64,000 bases of DNA from Candidatus Zixiibacteriota bacterium (GCA_034003725.1 JAVEYB010000002.1:329392-393391), one strand, 5' to 3'; positions 46,590-55,988 are shown, counted from the first letter of the stretch. The notes: generated by a model not told the origin, from the sequence alone. Made by a program: numbers and translations.

Positions 46590-49262
46590 GTGAGAAATCG
46601 GGTAACGACGTTCTGGCTTCTTGTGTTGGTCGTTCTATTGCCGGCCTCGCTAATGGCTCGGACCAAGCTGGTTGAGAACGGTCCCTCCAACGATGACCCT
46701 TACATTTCACTTGCCGCACCCGCTTATTGCGCTACCAATCACAATGTCGGCCGCCTCGTTCTCTCCGTGACAAACTATGGCATATTCGCTGCGGAAGGCG
46801 ACGCGTTGATTACGGAATCCGACTGCTTCACCGGAGCGCGCGTTTCAGCCTGCGAGTATCCAAAACGCTCCGGTACCGTCTACTCCTTCTCGGGGGCGTT
46901 CTGGATCGGTGCTGTCGTCGGCCGTGATACGCTCGTGTCGGTCGGCGCCGACGGCTGGCAGACGACAAACGAAATGTTTCCCGATGAATCCCCGTTCGGT
47001 AACATGATTCGGCGTTCTATTATTGATCCTGAGTCCCCGGATTACGAGGGCGCTATCTCCGAACAGGACTTCATCGCCGTGTACACTGACACCTATACCT
47101 CCGGCGTATCCGGACTTGACAACGATTTTTTCGGTCGCCCCCACATTCCGCTGAATATTGAAGTTACGCAGCGGTCCTACGCATGGTCGTACCCCTACGC
47201 CGATGATTTCGTGCTGTTTGATTACTCGATCAGGAACATCGGCGTACAACGACTGACGAAAGTCTACATGGGAATGTACGTTGACGCTGACGTTGGTCCG
47301 GGCGGCGATCAGCTCAGCACCACCCCCGGTGACTTTGGCGCCGGCGGTGAGTTTGCCGACGACATCTGCGGTTTCCGCGAGACCAGTCTTGAGACGCTTC
47401 GTGTCGGCAACGTCGACGTCGAGTATATCGATACGGTCAACATCGCATGGATCGCGGACGTCACAGGCGACCTCAATGATCTCGGTCAGGTGGCAGTGCC
47501 GGCAGTGACAGCTACCCGCATTGTTCGTACGCCTGCCGAGGAGCTCGACGTGTCATTCAACTGGTGGATCGGCAACGGCGATCCGACTCAGGACTTCGGC
47601 CCTCAGGCGATCCAAACGTACCGCAATTACACGACCGGCGGAACGGGTACGCCGGAAGGCGACATCAACAAATACCACGTGCTTCGCAACCGTGAGTTTG
47701 ATTACGATCAGATCTTCACCGGCCGGATACCTCCGAATGATCCGGTCTGGCTCACTCCACCGGTCGCCCTCGCACAGGAGTTCGCCAACGGTTACGATAC
47801 CCGCTACCTGCTGTCGTTCGGACCGTTTACGATCGATCCCGGTCAAACGTTACCCGTGTCCTTCGCGTACGTTGCAGGCGACGCCTTCCACCAGGATGCA
47901 CAGAATGCTATCCGCAACCTGGGTGACGCCTATAATCCCGAGATCTATTACGAGAACCTCAACTTCGATAACCTCGCGACCAACTCCCGCTGGGCCTCCT
48001 GGGTATACGACAACCCCGGCGTCGATACCGACACCGACGGCTATGCGGGCAAGTTCCTCGAAGTGTGCGGTGACTCGATCGGCATCGATATCGACACCAT
48101 CCGGGATACCAACGGCGTGATCATCGACATCGACACCAACGTCGTTTACCAGAACGGCTGCGATACGGCCTACTATGCCGGCGACGGCGTGCCTGATTTC
48201 CGGGGCGCTTCTCCGCCTCCCGCACCCGATCTCTGGCTGATCCCGCAGGTCGGCAGCATCACGGTCCGGTTCAACGGCCGCCGATCCGAAACCACCCGCG
48301 ACGTCTTCTCACGTGATCTGGATTTCGAGGGCTACAAGGTTTACATCGCCCGCGACGACCGGGAGCCCAGTTACACCCTGGTGGCTTCCTACGACCGGGA
48401 GAACTACAACAAGCTGGTCTACGATTACACTTCCCGTGAGTTCAAGCTGATCGACGTGCCCTATACCCTGGACTCGCTGCAGACGATCTACGGCGGTGGC
48501 GATCCCGACTGGGATCCGGCCGTTTACACCCGGACCAATCCGTACCGGGGAGCGGCCGATTCGGCCTTTGCCTTTGAGGCTCAGGGGTTCAACCGGTCGC
48601 GCTTCGGGGTGGACACACCGATCCGGAAGGCATACGACAACTGGGAAGAGCTGTTCCCGGGCGACTACGGGATCAGCAGCCCGGACTCGGTGCCGGACAG
48701 TCTGGCGTTTCTGCTGACGGAGGACGGGTATTTCAAGTACTACGAGTACGAGATTACGATCGACAATCTGCTGCCCACGGTGCCGTGGTATGTGAACGTG
48801 ACCTCGTCGGACTACGGGTCCCCGGCCTCGGGTCTGCCGGCGCTGGAGACGTCGAAGACGGTGAACGCCAGAAACACCTATGCGCTGGAGTCGGTGCAGC
48901 GGGTGCAGGAGGCGGGGGCGAAAGTGTATGTGTGGCCGAACCCCTACCGGGCTGACGGCGAATACCTGACGGAAGGATTTGAGGGGCGGTTCAGTCGCTT
49001 CTCGACGCCGATCCCGGACCGTGAGCGGCGGATACACTTCGCCAACTTGCCGCCCAAATGTACGATCAAGATTTTCACCCTGGACGGCGATCTGGTGCGC
49101 CAGATCGATCACGACATGGATCCGGGTGATCCCAATGCCGTGCATGAGGAGTGGGACATGATCACCCGAAACACCCAGATGGTGGTTTCCGGCATCTACT
49201 ACTGGACGGTCGAAGTTCCCAACGGCGAAACTCAGATCGGCAAACTCGTCATCATCATGTAA
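46590..49262 (+). CDS. exported tandem paralogue 3 of unknown function
   Basis: 890 aa from GTG 46590 (AGAAGGAAG upstream; signal peptide MRNRVTTFWLLVLVVLLPASLMA). The N-terminal third resembles paralogue 2 with scattered differences. From residue about 347 onward the protein is the same as paralogue 2. It has the variant C-terminal tail (VYVWPNPYRADGEY, HFANLPPKCTIKIFTLDGD, SGIYYWTVE, final KLVIIM). Own promoter and own terminator, so expression may be separate from the other copies. Function unknown. Confidence 0.75.
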   Translation: MRNRVTTFWLLVLVVLLPASLMARTKLVENGPSNDDPYISLAAPAYCATNHNVGRLVLSVTNYGIFAAEGDALITESDCFTGARVSACEYPKRSGTVYSFSGAFWIGAVVGRDTLVSVGADGWQTTNEMFPDESPFGNMIRRSIIDPESPDYEGAISEQDFIAVYTDTYTSGVSGLDNDFFGRPHIPLNIEVTQRSYAWSYPYADDFVLFDYSIRNIGVQRLTKVYMGMYVDADVGPGGDQLSTTPGDFGAGGEFADDICGFRETSLETLRVGNVDVEYIDTVNIAWIADVTGDLNDLGQVAVPAVTATRIVRTPAEELDVSFNWWIGNGDPTQDFGPQAIQTYRNYTTGGTGTPEGDINKYHVLRNREFDYDQIFTGRIPPNDPVWLTPPVALAQEFANGYDTRYLLSFGPFTIDPGQTLPVSFAYVAGDAFHQDAQNAIRNLGDAYNPEIYYENLNFDNLATNSRWASWVYDNPGVDTDTDGYAGKFLEVCGDSIGIDIDTIRDTNGVIIDIDTNVVYQNGCDTAYYAGDGVPDFRGASPPPAPDLWLIPQVGSITVRFNGRRSETTRDVFSRDLDFEGYKVYIARDDREPSYTLVASYDRENYNKLVYDYTSREFKLIDVPYTLDSLQTIYGGGDPDWDPAVYTRTNPYRGAADSAFAFEAQGFNRSRFGVDTPIRKAYDNWEELFPGDYGISSPDSVPDSLAFLLTEDGYFKYYEYEITIDNLLPTVPWYVNVTSSDYGSPASGLPALETSKTVNARNTYALESVQRVQEAGAKVYVWPNPYRADGEYLTEGFEGRFSRFSTPIPDRERRIHFANLPPKCTIKIFTLDGDLVRQIDHDMDPGDPNAVHEEWDMITRNTQMVVSGIYYWTVEVPNGETQIGKLVIIM
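47628..49262 (+). repeat. 1,635-bp direct repeat, copy B
   Basis: Second copy of the block at 44563-46197, in the same orientation and reading frame. The copies are separated by 1,430 bp of non-identical sequence. The ends coincide with a codon within the gene and with the stop codon, not with inverted repeats or target-site duplications. This argues against an insertion sequence. Confidence 0.85.
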
Positions 49263-49284
49263 GCACACTGAGTGTCTAATATCG

Positions 49285-49324
49285 AAAGGCCGCCGACAGC
49301 TCGATCTGATCGGCGGCCTTTTCG
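49285..49324 (+). terminator. intrinsic terminator after paralogue 3
   Basis: AAAGGCCGCCGA (49285-49296) pairs perfectly with TCGGCGGCCTTT (49310-49321), 13-nt loop, then TTC. It separates paralogue 3 from paralogue 4. Confidence 0.8.
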
Positions 49325-49335
49325 GTAAGGTCACT

Positions 49336-51975
49336 ATGGCGCGCACTATATCATATCCGTCACGTCGTACTCCATGTACGATCGCGAGTTTTCTGGCCGT
49401 ATCAGTCCTGCTGTGCGGCCTTCCTCTCGACCTTGTGGCCCGGTCGAATACGCCACTCTCGCGTGAGGAAGCCATCAGTCGACATCTCGAACACGCCGCG
49501 ACTGCCCGACCCGTCGTGCTCTACACGGCGCACAACAGGGGCAATATCCAGCTGGCGATTGCCAACAACGGCACCTTCGGTACCTACGGACAGGATATCC
49601 CTGATCCCTTCACAGGTCAACGGATCCCCTCCTGCGTGTATCCAAAAAACAGCGATCATGTCTATCTTTGGGTGGGTGCGTTCTGGATCGGAGCCGTCGT
49701 GGGGCGGGACACGCTCGTTTCGGTGGGAACTGAAGACTTCTATGTCACGCAGGAATTCTGGCCCGATCCTCCCCCCTTCGGAGAGTTCGACTACAAATCC
49801 ATAGACGTCAACAGCCAGTTTTACGATCCCAACGCGTACTCCGAAGAAGACATCTTGTGCCGGTATACCGATACGGTAACTGACCCATCGCTGGTTTCCG
49901 CCGATCCCCTTACCAACATCGCGCACCGGCCGCTCGGGATTGAAGTCACGCAGCGGTCCATGGCGTGGAGCTATGAGTACGCTGACGACTTCATCCTGTT
50001 CGACTACCAGATTCGCAATATCGGTCAGCAACGGCTCAATCGCGTTTATATGGGGATCTGGATAGACGGTGACGTGTGGCATGTCTCGCGCAACGGCCCC
50101 GAGGGGTGGAACGACGATATCGTCGGGTTTCTGCGCGATCACCCCGCTCCGGAAGGCTGCGGTTTCCTCGATACGGTGAATGTCGCATACACCGCTGACA
50201 ACGACGGCGACCCCGACGGCGCCAGCTGGGACTACCGCTCGCCGCGAGGCGTTGTCGGAGCGCGGGTCGTAAGAACGCCGTCGGACTCGCTCGACTATTC
50301 CTACAACTGGTGGATCATCAACTACTCGGATCCCAGCCGTGACTTCGGCCCGCGGATGCTGAGCGCGCCGGGTGATCCGTACTTCGATTTTGGCACCTCC
50401 CGACTTGGCACACCCGAGGGAGACGTCAACAAGTATTACGTGCTCAGCCACCGGGAGTTCGATTACGACCTGATCACCACGGCCACGAACCACGAGGGCG
50501 AGGGGTATCGCCCCCCTCCTCCGGAAGCCGAAGACTACGCACGGGGATACGACACGCGATACCTGCTGTCTTTCGGGCCCTTCACTATAGACCCCGGGCA
50601 GACTCTGCCCATTTCTCTCGCCTGGGTTGCGGGTGAAAACCTGCATCGCCAGCCCCAGGACTTTGAACGGCTGTTTGATCCCGATTTCCCTCAGTTCTTC
50701 TATGAGGCACTGGACTTTTCGAGCCTCGCCTTGAACTCGCGCTGGGCGTCGTGGGTGTACGACAACCCTGGCCGTGATACCGACGGCGACGGGTACGCAG
50801 GTAAATTCCGGGTCTGTGCGTTCGACTCACTGATCGATCATATCGATACCACGTTCGTGGGCGGCAACCCGGTCGTTGACACGATTTACCGATACACCCG
50901 GGCTGACACCAGTTACTATGAGGGTGATGGTGTACCGGACTTCGCGGGGGCCGGTCCACCCCCCGCGCCGCGCCTGCGTGTGGTCCCGGAAAGCGGTAGA
51001 CTCACGATCCGATGGAATGGCTACCGATCCGAAACGACAAAGGACGTATTCCTCGGTGAAATCGACTTCGAAGGTTATCGCGTCTATGTCGGCCTCGATG
51101 ATCGGCTCACCAGTTTCACGCTGCTCCAGTCTTACGACCGCGAGGACTACAATCGCTACCGGTACGGTGAACTGCCCGACGGCAGACCCGGCTGGGTGCT
51201 CGATGAAGTGCCGTTTACGATCGACTCGCTAAGACTGATGTTCGATGACCCCTCGTTCGACCCGCTGGCATACACGCAGGCACGGCCCTTTGCCTGGGAA
51301 GGCGAGTACTACTCCTTCACCCGGCAGGACTACAACCAGTCCGACCTCACCCGCCCCGACGGCATTCGAAAGGTCTATCCCGATGCCCCTCCCCCGGACA
51401 CCGACACCTCGTCATGGACCGACGACGACGTCACACTCGATTACGGTGATCCGCTTCCAAAGTACTACGAATACGAATACGTGATAGAGAACCTCCTTCC
51501 GACCATCCCTTATCACGTGGCGGTAACGGCGTTCGATTACGGTTCCCCCGCTTCGGGCCTGCCGGCTCTCGAAACCAATCCCACCAACAACATGATCCGT
51601 GAATACCCACAGACGCCCGCCGACACCGTTGAGAGGTACGGTCTCGACGTATACGTCTACCCCAACCCGTATGTCGGTGACGGCGAGTATTCGCGGTTGG
51701 GGTTCGAAAACCGTGACCGCAGCCGGGCTCCGGAACGGGCACGGTTGATCCATTTCGCGAATCTGCCGCGCGTGTGCAACATTTCGATTTTCTCTCTGGA
51801 CGGAGACCTGGTTCGGGAGATTGCGCATAATTACCCCGGTGGAGGTCCGGAGTCGATGCATGCGACCTGGGATTTGATCACACGCAATACCCAGGCGGTG
51901 GTCTCAGCGATATACTATTGGGTGGTGGAGTCCGCGGATCGTACGCAGATGGGTAAGCTAGTGATTGTTAAGTGA
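49336..51975 (+). CDS. exported tandem paralogue 4 of unknown function (divergent)
   Basis: 879 aa. Signal peptide about 15-35. It keeps the family landmarks but with clear divergence: VGAFWIGAVVGRDTLVSVG, RSMAWSYEYADDFILFDYQIRNIG, EGDVNKYYVLSHREFDYD, YLLSFGPFTIDPGQTLPI, SRWASWVYDNPGRDTD and GDGVPDFAGAGPPPAP. The N-terminal CATNH segment is replaced by TAHNRGNIQLAIANNG. The C-terminal tail is VYVYPNPYVGDGEY, HFANLPRVCNISIFSLDGD, AIYYWVVE, ending KLVIVK, closer to the canonical LVK ending. The last 18 nt overlap the convergent MFS gene. Function unknown. Confidence 0.75.
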   Translation: MARTISYPSRRTPCTIASFLAVSVLLCGLPLDLVARSNTPLSREEAISRHLEHAATARPVVLYTAHNRGNIQLAIANNGTFGTYGQDIPDPFTGQRIPSCVYPKNSDHVYLWVGAFWIGAVVGRDTLVSVGTEDFYVTQEFWPDPPPFGEFDYKSIDVNSQFYDPNAYSEEDILCRYTDTVTDPSLVSADPLTNIAHRPLGIEVTQRSMAWSYEYADDFILFDYQIRNIGQQRLNRVYMGIWIDGDVWHVSRNGPEGWNDDIVGFLRDHPAPEGCGFLDTVNVAYTADNDGDPDGASWDYRSPRGVVGARVVRTPSDSLDYSYNWWIINYSDPSRDFGPRMLSAPGDPYFDFGTSRLGTPEGDVNKYYVLSHREFDYDLITTATNHEGEGYRPPPPEAEDYARGYDTRYLLSFGPFTIDPGQTLPISLAWVAGENLHRQPQDFERLFDPDFPQFFYEALDFSSLALNSRWASWVYDNPGRDTDGDGYAGKFRVCAFDSLIDHIDTTFVGGNPVVDTIYRYTRADTSYYEGDGVPDFAGAGPPPAPRLRVVPESGRLTIRWNGYRSETTKDVFLGEIDFEGYRVYVGLDDRLTSFTLLQSYDREDYNRYRYGELPDGRPGWVLDEVPFTIDSLRLMFDDPSFDPLAYTQARPFAWEGEYYSFTRQDYNQSDLTRPDGIRKVYPDAPPPDTDTSSWTDDDVTLDYGDPLPKYYEYEYVIENLLPTIPYHVAVTAFDYGSPASGLPALETNPTNNMIREYPQTPADTVERYGLDVYVYPNPYVGDGEYSRLGFENRDRSRAPERARLIHFANLPRVCNISIFSLDGDLVREIAHNYPGGGPESMHATWDLITRNTQAVVSAIYYWVVESADRTQMGKLVIVK

Positions 51976-53202
51976 CGCCTGGGCTTCGTTGACATGAGCC
52001 GGCAACCGCCGGCCCAGCCACCAGAATCCGAACGCCGCCACCAGTGCCAGTGACGATATCACCCACCACGCGTGTATCCAGTCGTGCTGGAATCCATCGA
52101 GGATCGCACCACCGTACAGCGGTCCCAGCGACCACCCCAGCGTAACGAAGAATCCGTAGACGCCCATGTACCGACCGGTCCGACCTTCGGGGGCGAGACG
52201 CGACGTCAGTGTCATCGTGGGCGGTGAGATCAGCAGCTCGCCGATCGTAACGACGAAAATCAGGCCCATAAACCACCAGAATCCGACCAGCGTGCCCATC
52301 AGGGCATAACCCGCGAAATACAATGCGGCCCCGATCGACAGGAGGGTCGTGAGTCGGTACCGGTCCGTCAGGCGCGTCACCGGCAACTGCAAAAGCACCA
52401 CCATCGTCCCGTTCAGCGCAAGCAGGTGTCCGAGGTCTGACTCGTGAAGGCCGACCATGCTGACCGCGTACACCGACAACGGCATCACCAGCTGAGCCAC
52501 GACAAGATAGAGGCAGAGCGTCAGCGCGGCATGCCAGGCAAACGACGGATCTTTGCGCAGCGCCACCAGATCGGCGAACCGGAAGCGATCGCGCGGAGCG
52601 ACGGACTCGGGAATGCGAAGGTACTTCAGAAAGACAAGCCCACCGACAAGCGTGACTGCCGCCGAGAAGTAGAACAACTCGGCATAGGACGACGCCGCGA
52701 GATAGCCGCCGATCGCCGGGCCGATTGCCCAGCCCGCGTTGCCGGCCGACCGGCTGATGGCGTACCCGTCGAGCCGCTTGTCGGACGGGACGATGTCCGA
52801 AACGCTCGCCATAACCGCCGTGAGGAACATCGACCCGGTCATGAAATTACAGAGCAAGATCACGGCGATCGGCCAGAAGCCCCATTCGAACTGCACGGCC
52901 AGCGCCAGCGCGACAAAGGTGATGATCCGATAGAACGGCATCTGGATCAGCAACGGGCGGCGGCCGATGCGGTCCGAGATCTCGCCGCCCGCGGCCTGGA
53001 AGCTCGCGCGGACGATGGCCATGACGGCGAAGAAAGTACCAATCTGGGTGGTCGACATCCCGAGGCGGTTGTGGAAGTAGATGGAGATGAATGGAATCGA
53101 CGCCGCGAAGCCGAGCGAGGCGATCAGCCAGCCCAAAGAGAGAATCCACAGCCCACGGTCAAACTGAGCCAGGTACGTCCGCAGCCTCGCTACGTGCGAC
53201 AT
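51958..53202 (-). CDS. MFS transporter
   Basis: 414 aa from ATG 53202; a TTG 12 nt further upstream is the only alternative. About twelve hydrophobic helices. The MFS motif between helices 2 and 3 is clear (GEISDRIGRRPLL), with a second-half counterpart TRLTDRYRLTTLL. Similar drug/H+ antiporter-type families export small molecules; the substrate cannot be told. The 3' end overlaps paralogue 4 by 18 nt in convergent orientation. No linked regulator. Confidence 0.88.
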   Translation of the reverse strand: MSHVARLRTYLAQFDRGLWILSLGWLIASLGFAASIPFISIYFHNRLGMSTTQIGTFFAVMAIVRASFQAAGGEISDRIGRRPLLIQMPFYRIITFVALALAVQFEWGFWPIAVILLCNFMTGSMFLTAVMASVSDIVPSDKRLDGYAISRSAGNAGWAIGPAIGGYLAASSYAELFYFSAAVTLVGGLVFLKYLRIPESVAPRDRFRFADLVALRKDPSFAWHAALTLCLYLVVAQLVMPLSVYAVSMVGLHESDLGHLLALNGTMVVLLQLPVTRLTDRYRLTTLLSIGAALYFAGYALMGTLVGFWWFMGLIFVVTIGELLISPPTMTLTSRLAPEGRTGRYMGVYGFFVTLGWSLGPLYGGAILDGFQHDWIHAWWVISSLALVAAFGFWWLGRRLPAHVNEAQASLNNH

Positions 53203-53254
53203 AATCTGCCACAATAAAGTACGCCCCGACCTGCCGCCAGCGATTTTTTGGTTA

Positions 53255-54469
53255 TCAGGCGGAAAACCGATCGATCAGAAAAGTCGCGATCCGGTCGAAG
53301 CCGTCAATCGGGAAAGCTCGCCAACAGGCTGCCGCCATCGTCTCCAGTTGCCCTGATGCTCGCAGATCATTGACCCGGGAACCGAATGTCTTAGCGGCTT
53401 CGGATCCTCCGATCACGGCAGCGACCCCCAGCCGCAGAAGTTCGTCGCGATTCAACGGAGCGTACGGCCCGATACACGGTTCCACGATGAACATTGGAAG
53501 CCCGAGTCCCACCGCCCAGTTCGAGCGTTCGTGAGCCGGCGCGACGAAATAGTCCAGCGTGGGAAACAGCCGGGCGGTCAGTGCATTTTCCTCCCGCCGG
53601 TTCGAGTGCTCGATTATGGTCGCGGAGGGTAACTCCATCTGAAACACGTTGCTTTTGTCGACGACGGCGAAGTTACGCCGGGACTGCTGCATGGCGTGAA
53701 GCGCCGCTCGCGCGAGCTTTCCCCCACGCTTTGCAAATACGATAACACGATGGCCGTTACGAAGCCCCGACAGGGCGGCATCGGCGATCGTATCCACATG
53801 CTGAGAGGGCTCTGCCCCCGACGAGAAGAACGCTCCGGTGAGCGGCTGCAAACCGCCGTATCGAATCACGCGCGCAGCGAATGCATCGACCGCCTGCCGC
53901 GCGAGACCGGGCTCGATACACAGACCGGTGACGACGATTGACTGTCGGTCGTACCCGGCGGCGAGAAACGAGAGCGCCACCTCTTCGGTCGGAACAAACA
54001 CGATCTGCGCTCCCACGACCTGAGACTCGGCAGGGGCGACCAGTTCACCGTGCTGATAGCAAAGCATCGGATGCCCCGCCAGAAACCCCACAAGGCTTGG
54101 GTGAGCGACGATCACGGGGCCGGCGAGAGATAGATATTCCCGCCGAAGATCACGGGCCATTATATATGACAGCAGGCCCTTGCGACTGTAATCCGCATCC
54201 TTTCGCAGACGACGGTACAAGAACCCGGCGAACCCTCCGGACGAGCCTGCGCGGTACAGGCGGCGGGCGGTTCGCCAGGCGATCTGAGACACACCGCGCG
54301 AAATCTCGAAAACATCGCGTTCGCGGCGTACCAGATTGATCTGCCCCCGTCGAATCAACGCCTCCGCGATGCCATCCAGATAAAACGGGTGCCCGCGCCC
54401 GATATTCGTGTACAGGAACTCCAGCCGGGCCGGGAGAATCTGCGGTGATCTCTCCATGTCCAGCAACAT
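53255..54469 (-). CDS. GT-B-fold glycosyltransferase-like protein
   Basis: About 404 aa from ATG 54469 (GGTGG upstream); TTG 54493 and ATG 54457 are alternatives. The N-terminus LEFLYTNIGRGHPFYLDGIAEAL resembles the first nucleotide-fold strand and glycine loop of MurG/MGDG-synthase-type enzymes. The C-terminal half has SATIIEHSNRREENAL and FVAPAHERSNWAVGLGLPMFIVEP, like the sugar-nucleotide-binding lobe. No signal peptide. The donor and acceptor are unknown and the family call is tentative. Could be a lipid or polysaccharide glycosyltransferase. Confidence 0.5.
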   Translation of the reverse strand: MLLDMERSPQILPARLEFLYTNIGRGHPFYLDGIAEALIRRGQINLVRRERDVFEISRGVSQIAWRTARRLYRAGSSGGFAGFLYRRLRKDADYSRKGLLSYIMARDLRREYLSLAGPVIVAHPSLVGFLAGHPMLCYQHGELVAPAESQVVGAQIVFVPTEEVALSFLAAGYDRQSIVVTGLCIEPGLARQAVDAFAARVIRYGGLQPLTGAFFSSGAEPSQHVDTIADAALSGLRNGHRVIVFAKRGGKLARAALHAMQQSRRNFAVVDKSNVFQMELPSATIIEHSNRREENALTARLFPTLDYFVAPAHERSNWAVGLGLPMFIVEPCIGPYAPLNRDELLRLGVAAVIGGSEAAKTFGSRVNDLRASGQLETMAAACWRAFPIDGFDRIATFLIDRFSA

Positions 54470-54520
54470 AGGTGAGGCCACCGGACATGTCAAATGCAGC
54501 CGCGAGGGCGGCAGTCTCCC

Positions 54521-54880
54521 CTATTTTGGAGCCGATTCAAACAACCCAAAGAGATTTCCCGACGGGTCCTTGAATTGCGCGTACCATGCGCCTTCGTGGA
54601 TGACGGTCTTCGGAAGGGTGACTTTGCCTCCGCGTTTCTGAAGTTCGGCCTCGGTGTCATCGATGCTGTCGACCCAGATGTAAACGACGACCGCAGAGCG
54701 CTCCGGCACATTGTCCGAGCGTGAGATTCCTCCACCAATGGTATCCGTGATCATAAACTGGTAGTATTCCGGCGACGATTCCTTGATGAAGTTCCAGCCA
54801 AACAGCTCTTCAAAGAAACCGGCGGCCGCGACCGGGTCGGGCGCCCCAAAATCAATCCAGCAAACAGGGCAGGGTTTCAT
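54521..54880 (-). CDS. VOC (glyoxalase/bleomycin-resistance fold) protein
   Basis: 119 aa from ATG 54880, which has AAAGGAG immediately upstream; the open frame extends to 54937 without support. Begins MKPCPVCWIDFGAPDPVAAAGFFEELFGW and ends KDPSGNLFGLFES, the paired beta-alpha-beta-beta-beta modules of the VOC superfamily. Some VOC proteins of this length are dioxygenase- or lactoylglutathione lyase-like; the metal ligands are not obvious. Substrate unknown. Confidence 0.8.
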   Translation of the reverse strand: MKPCPVCWIDFGAPDPVAAAGFFEELFGWNFIKESSPEYYQFMITDTIGGGISRSDNVPERSAVVVYIWVDSIDDTEAELQKRGGKVTLPKTVIHEGAWYAQFKDPSGNLFGLFESAPK

Positions 54881-55535
54881 AGTTGCTCCTTTCCTCACCC
54901 ATGGAGTCACACCGACCGACACGAAATCGTAATGCATTGTACTGCAATGCGTTTATCGGGCATAAATGAAGCGACACGATATACCGCCAGATCAAAAAAG
55001 TCGTTGTACAAATGTGTGTTTGAGCGTGTTACGGGGAAATGGCTTTGTTTTGTCATTTTTAGAGGCTCCAATCTGTTCCCTTTCCCCGGCAAGACGGCAA
55101 ACCGGCAACGAGTACGTTGCGATTGTCGCCGACTCCCCGGCCGAGCGATTGTAACATCCAGTACATCGCGGTGCAGGTAACCATCCGTCATCAGAAACCA
55201 TCCCTCCGTGAGTGATCTTGCTTCCAGTCCCGCCCTTTCTAAAGCAGATCCTTCAATTATCACCTTCGATGTGGTAGCGTTTCCGAGCCGACAGGGTGTA
55301 TCGCATGGTACAATCATGGAGTCGGATGGTCCATCACATTTTGCTTATGGCGCGGTGTGGTTCGATCAAGTCGGTGAAAAGACCTTGAATACCTCACCGT
55401 TCAAGCGGTAGATTGGAGAGCATGAAGCGATCGCCGCTCCTGCGGGCTTGTCGCGGGGTGCGGCAACGATCCGGAATTGTATAACGGGCGGCAGATAGGA
55501 AGGCAGGGCGGAGTATCCGCCCCGAACAGAAAGCC
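54881..55535. other. 655-nt region without a recognisable gene
   Basis: Short open frames on both strands (up to 136 codons) lack ribosome binding sites and family-like sequence. The segment 54950-55070 is more AT-rich than its surroundings. I see no tRNA, riboswitch, repeat or terminator pattern. It might be a decayed gene or hold a small RNA; neither is supported. Confidence 0.4.
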
Positions 55536-55976
55536 ATGATGGAGTACTACCGGCGCACGCAGTACGGGATTGCGCTTCTGACTCCGACCCTCCTTGTGGC
55601 CGGACCGCTGATTGTAATCGGCGCGCTGGGCGGGCGACCGGAGTTGATCGTGCTGGGGGCGTTTTTTCTGTTTCTCTGCACCCTGTTCTATCGCATGGTG
55701 GTCACTGTGCGGGCAGACGAGGTTGAGATCAAATTCGGTATCGGGTTGATCAAAAAACGCATAATGGTGGACGACATAGTTGCCGCCCGCCCGGTGCGCA
55801 ACCGCTGGTGGTATGGCTGGGGAATCAGGTATTTCCCCGGCGGATGGCTCTACAATATCTGGGGGCTCGATGCGGTTGAGCTTCAGATGAAGAAGTACCC
55901 CCGGTATTGGATCGGGACCGATGATCCGGTGGGCCTGACCGGCGCCGTGCAGGCACGTATCACGACAAAATTCTGA
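55536..55976 (+). CDS. small membrane protein with PH-like domain
   Basis: 146 aa. Two hydrophobic helices (about 12-31 and 33-51) are followed by a beta-rich part with VRADEVEIKFGIGLIKKRIMVDDIVAARP and a Gly/Trp-rich segment (YGWGIRYFPGGWLYNIWG), then WIGTDDPVGLTGAV. The layout resembles bacterial PH-domain (bPH) membrane proteins. ATG 55536 or 55539; ribosome binding site weak. Followed by a strong terminator. Function unknown. Confidence 0.65.
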   Translation: MMEYYRRTQYGIALLTPTLLVAGPLIVIGALGGRPELIVLGAFFLFLCTLFYRMVVTVRADEVEIKFGIGLIKKRIMVDDIVAARPVRNRWWYGWGIRYFPGGWLYNIWGLDAVELQMKKYPRYWIGTDDPVGLTGAVQARITTKF

Positions 55977-55988
55977 GGGCAGATATAA

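Noticed and set aside
44563-49262. Duplicated block as an insertion sequence or transposon
   Set aside because: No transposase, no terminal inverted repeats, no target duplication, and the block is part of an in-frame coding sequence.
48309-49475. 388-codon antisense open frame over paralogue 3
   Set aside because: The matching shadow in paralogue 2 (45244-46080) shares its sequence only because the sense DNA is duplicated. No start signal or domain.
52444-53217. 257-codon plus-strand frame opposite the MFS gene
   Set aside because: Very charged, Arg/Asp-rich translation typical of an antisense of hydrophobic codons; the MFS protein is certain.
54881-55535. Small genes in the VOC-PH-like intergenic region (for example 55208-55411)
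   Set aside because: No ribosome binding site, no hydrophobic or domain pattern, and Ser/Arg-rich translations like random frames.
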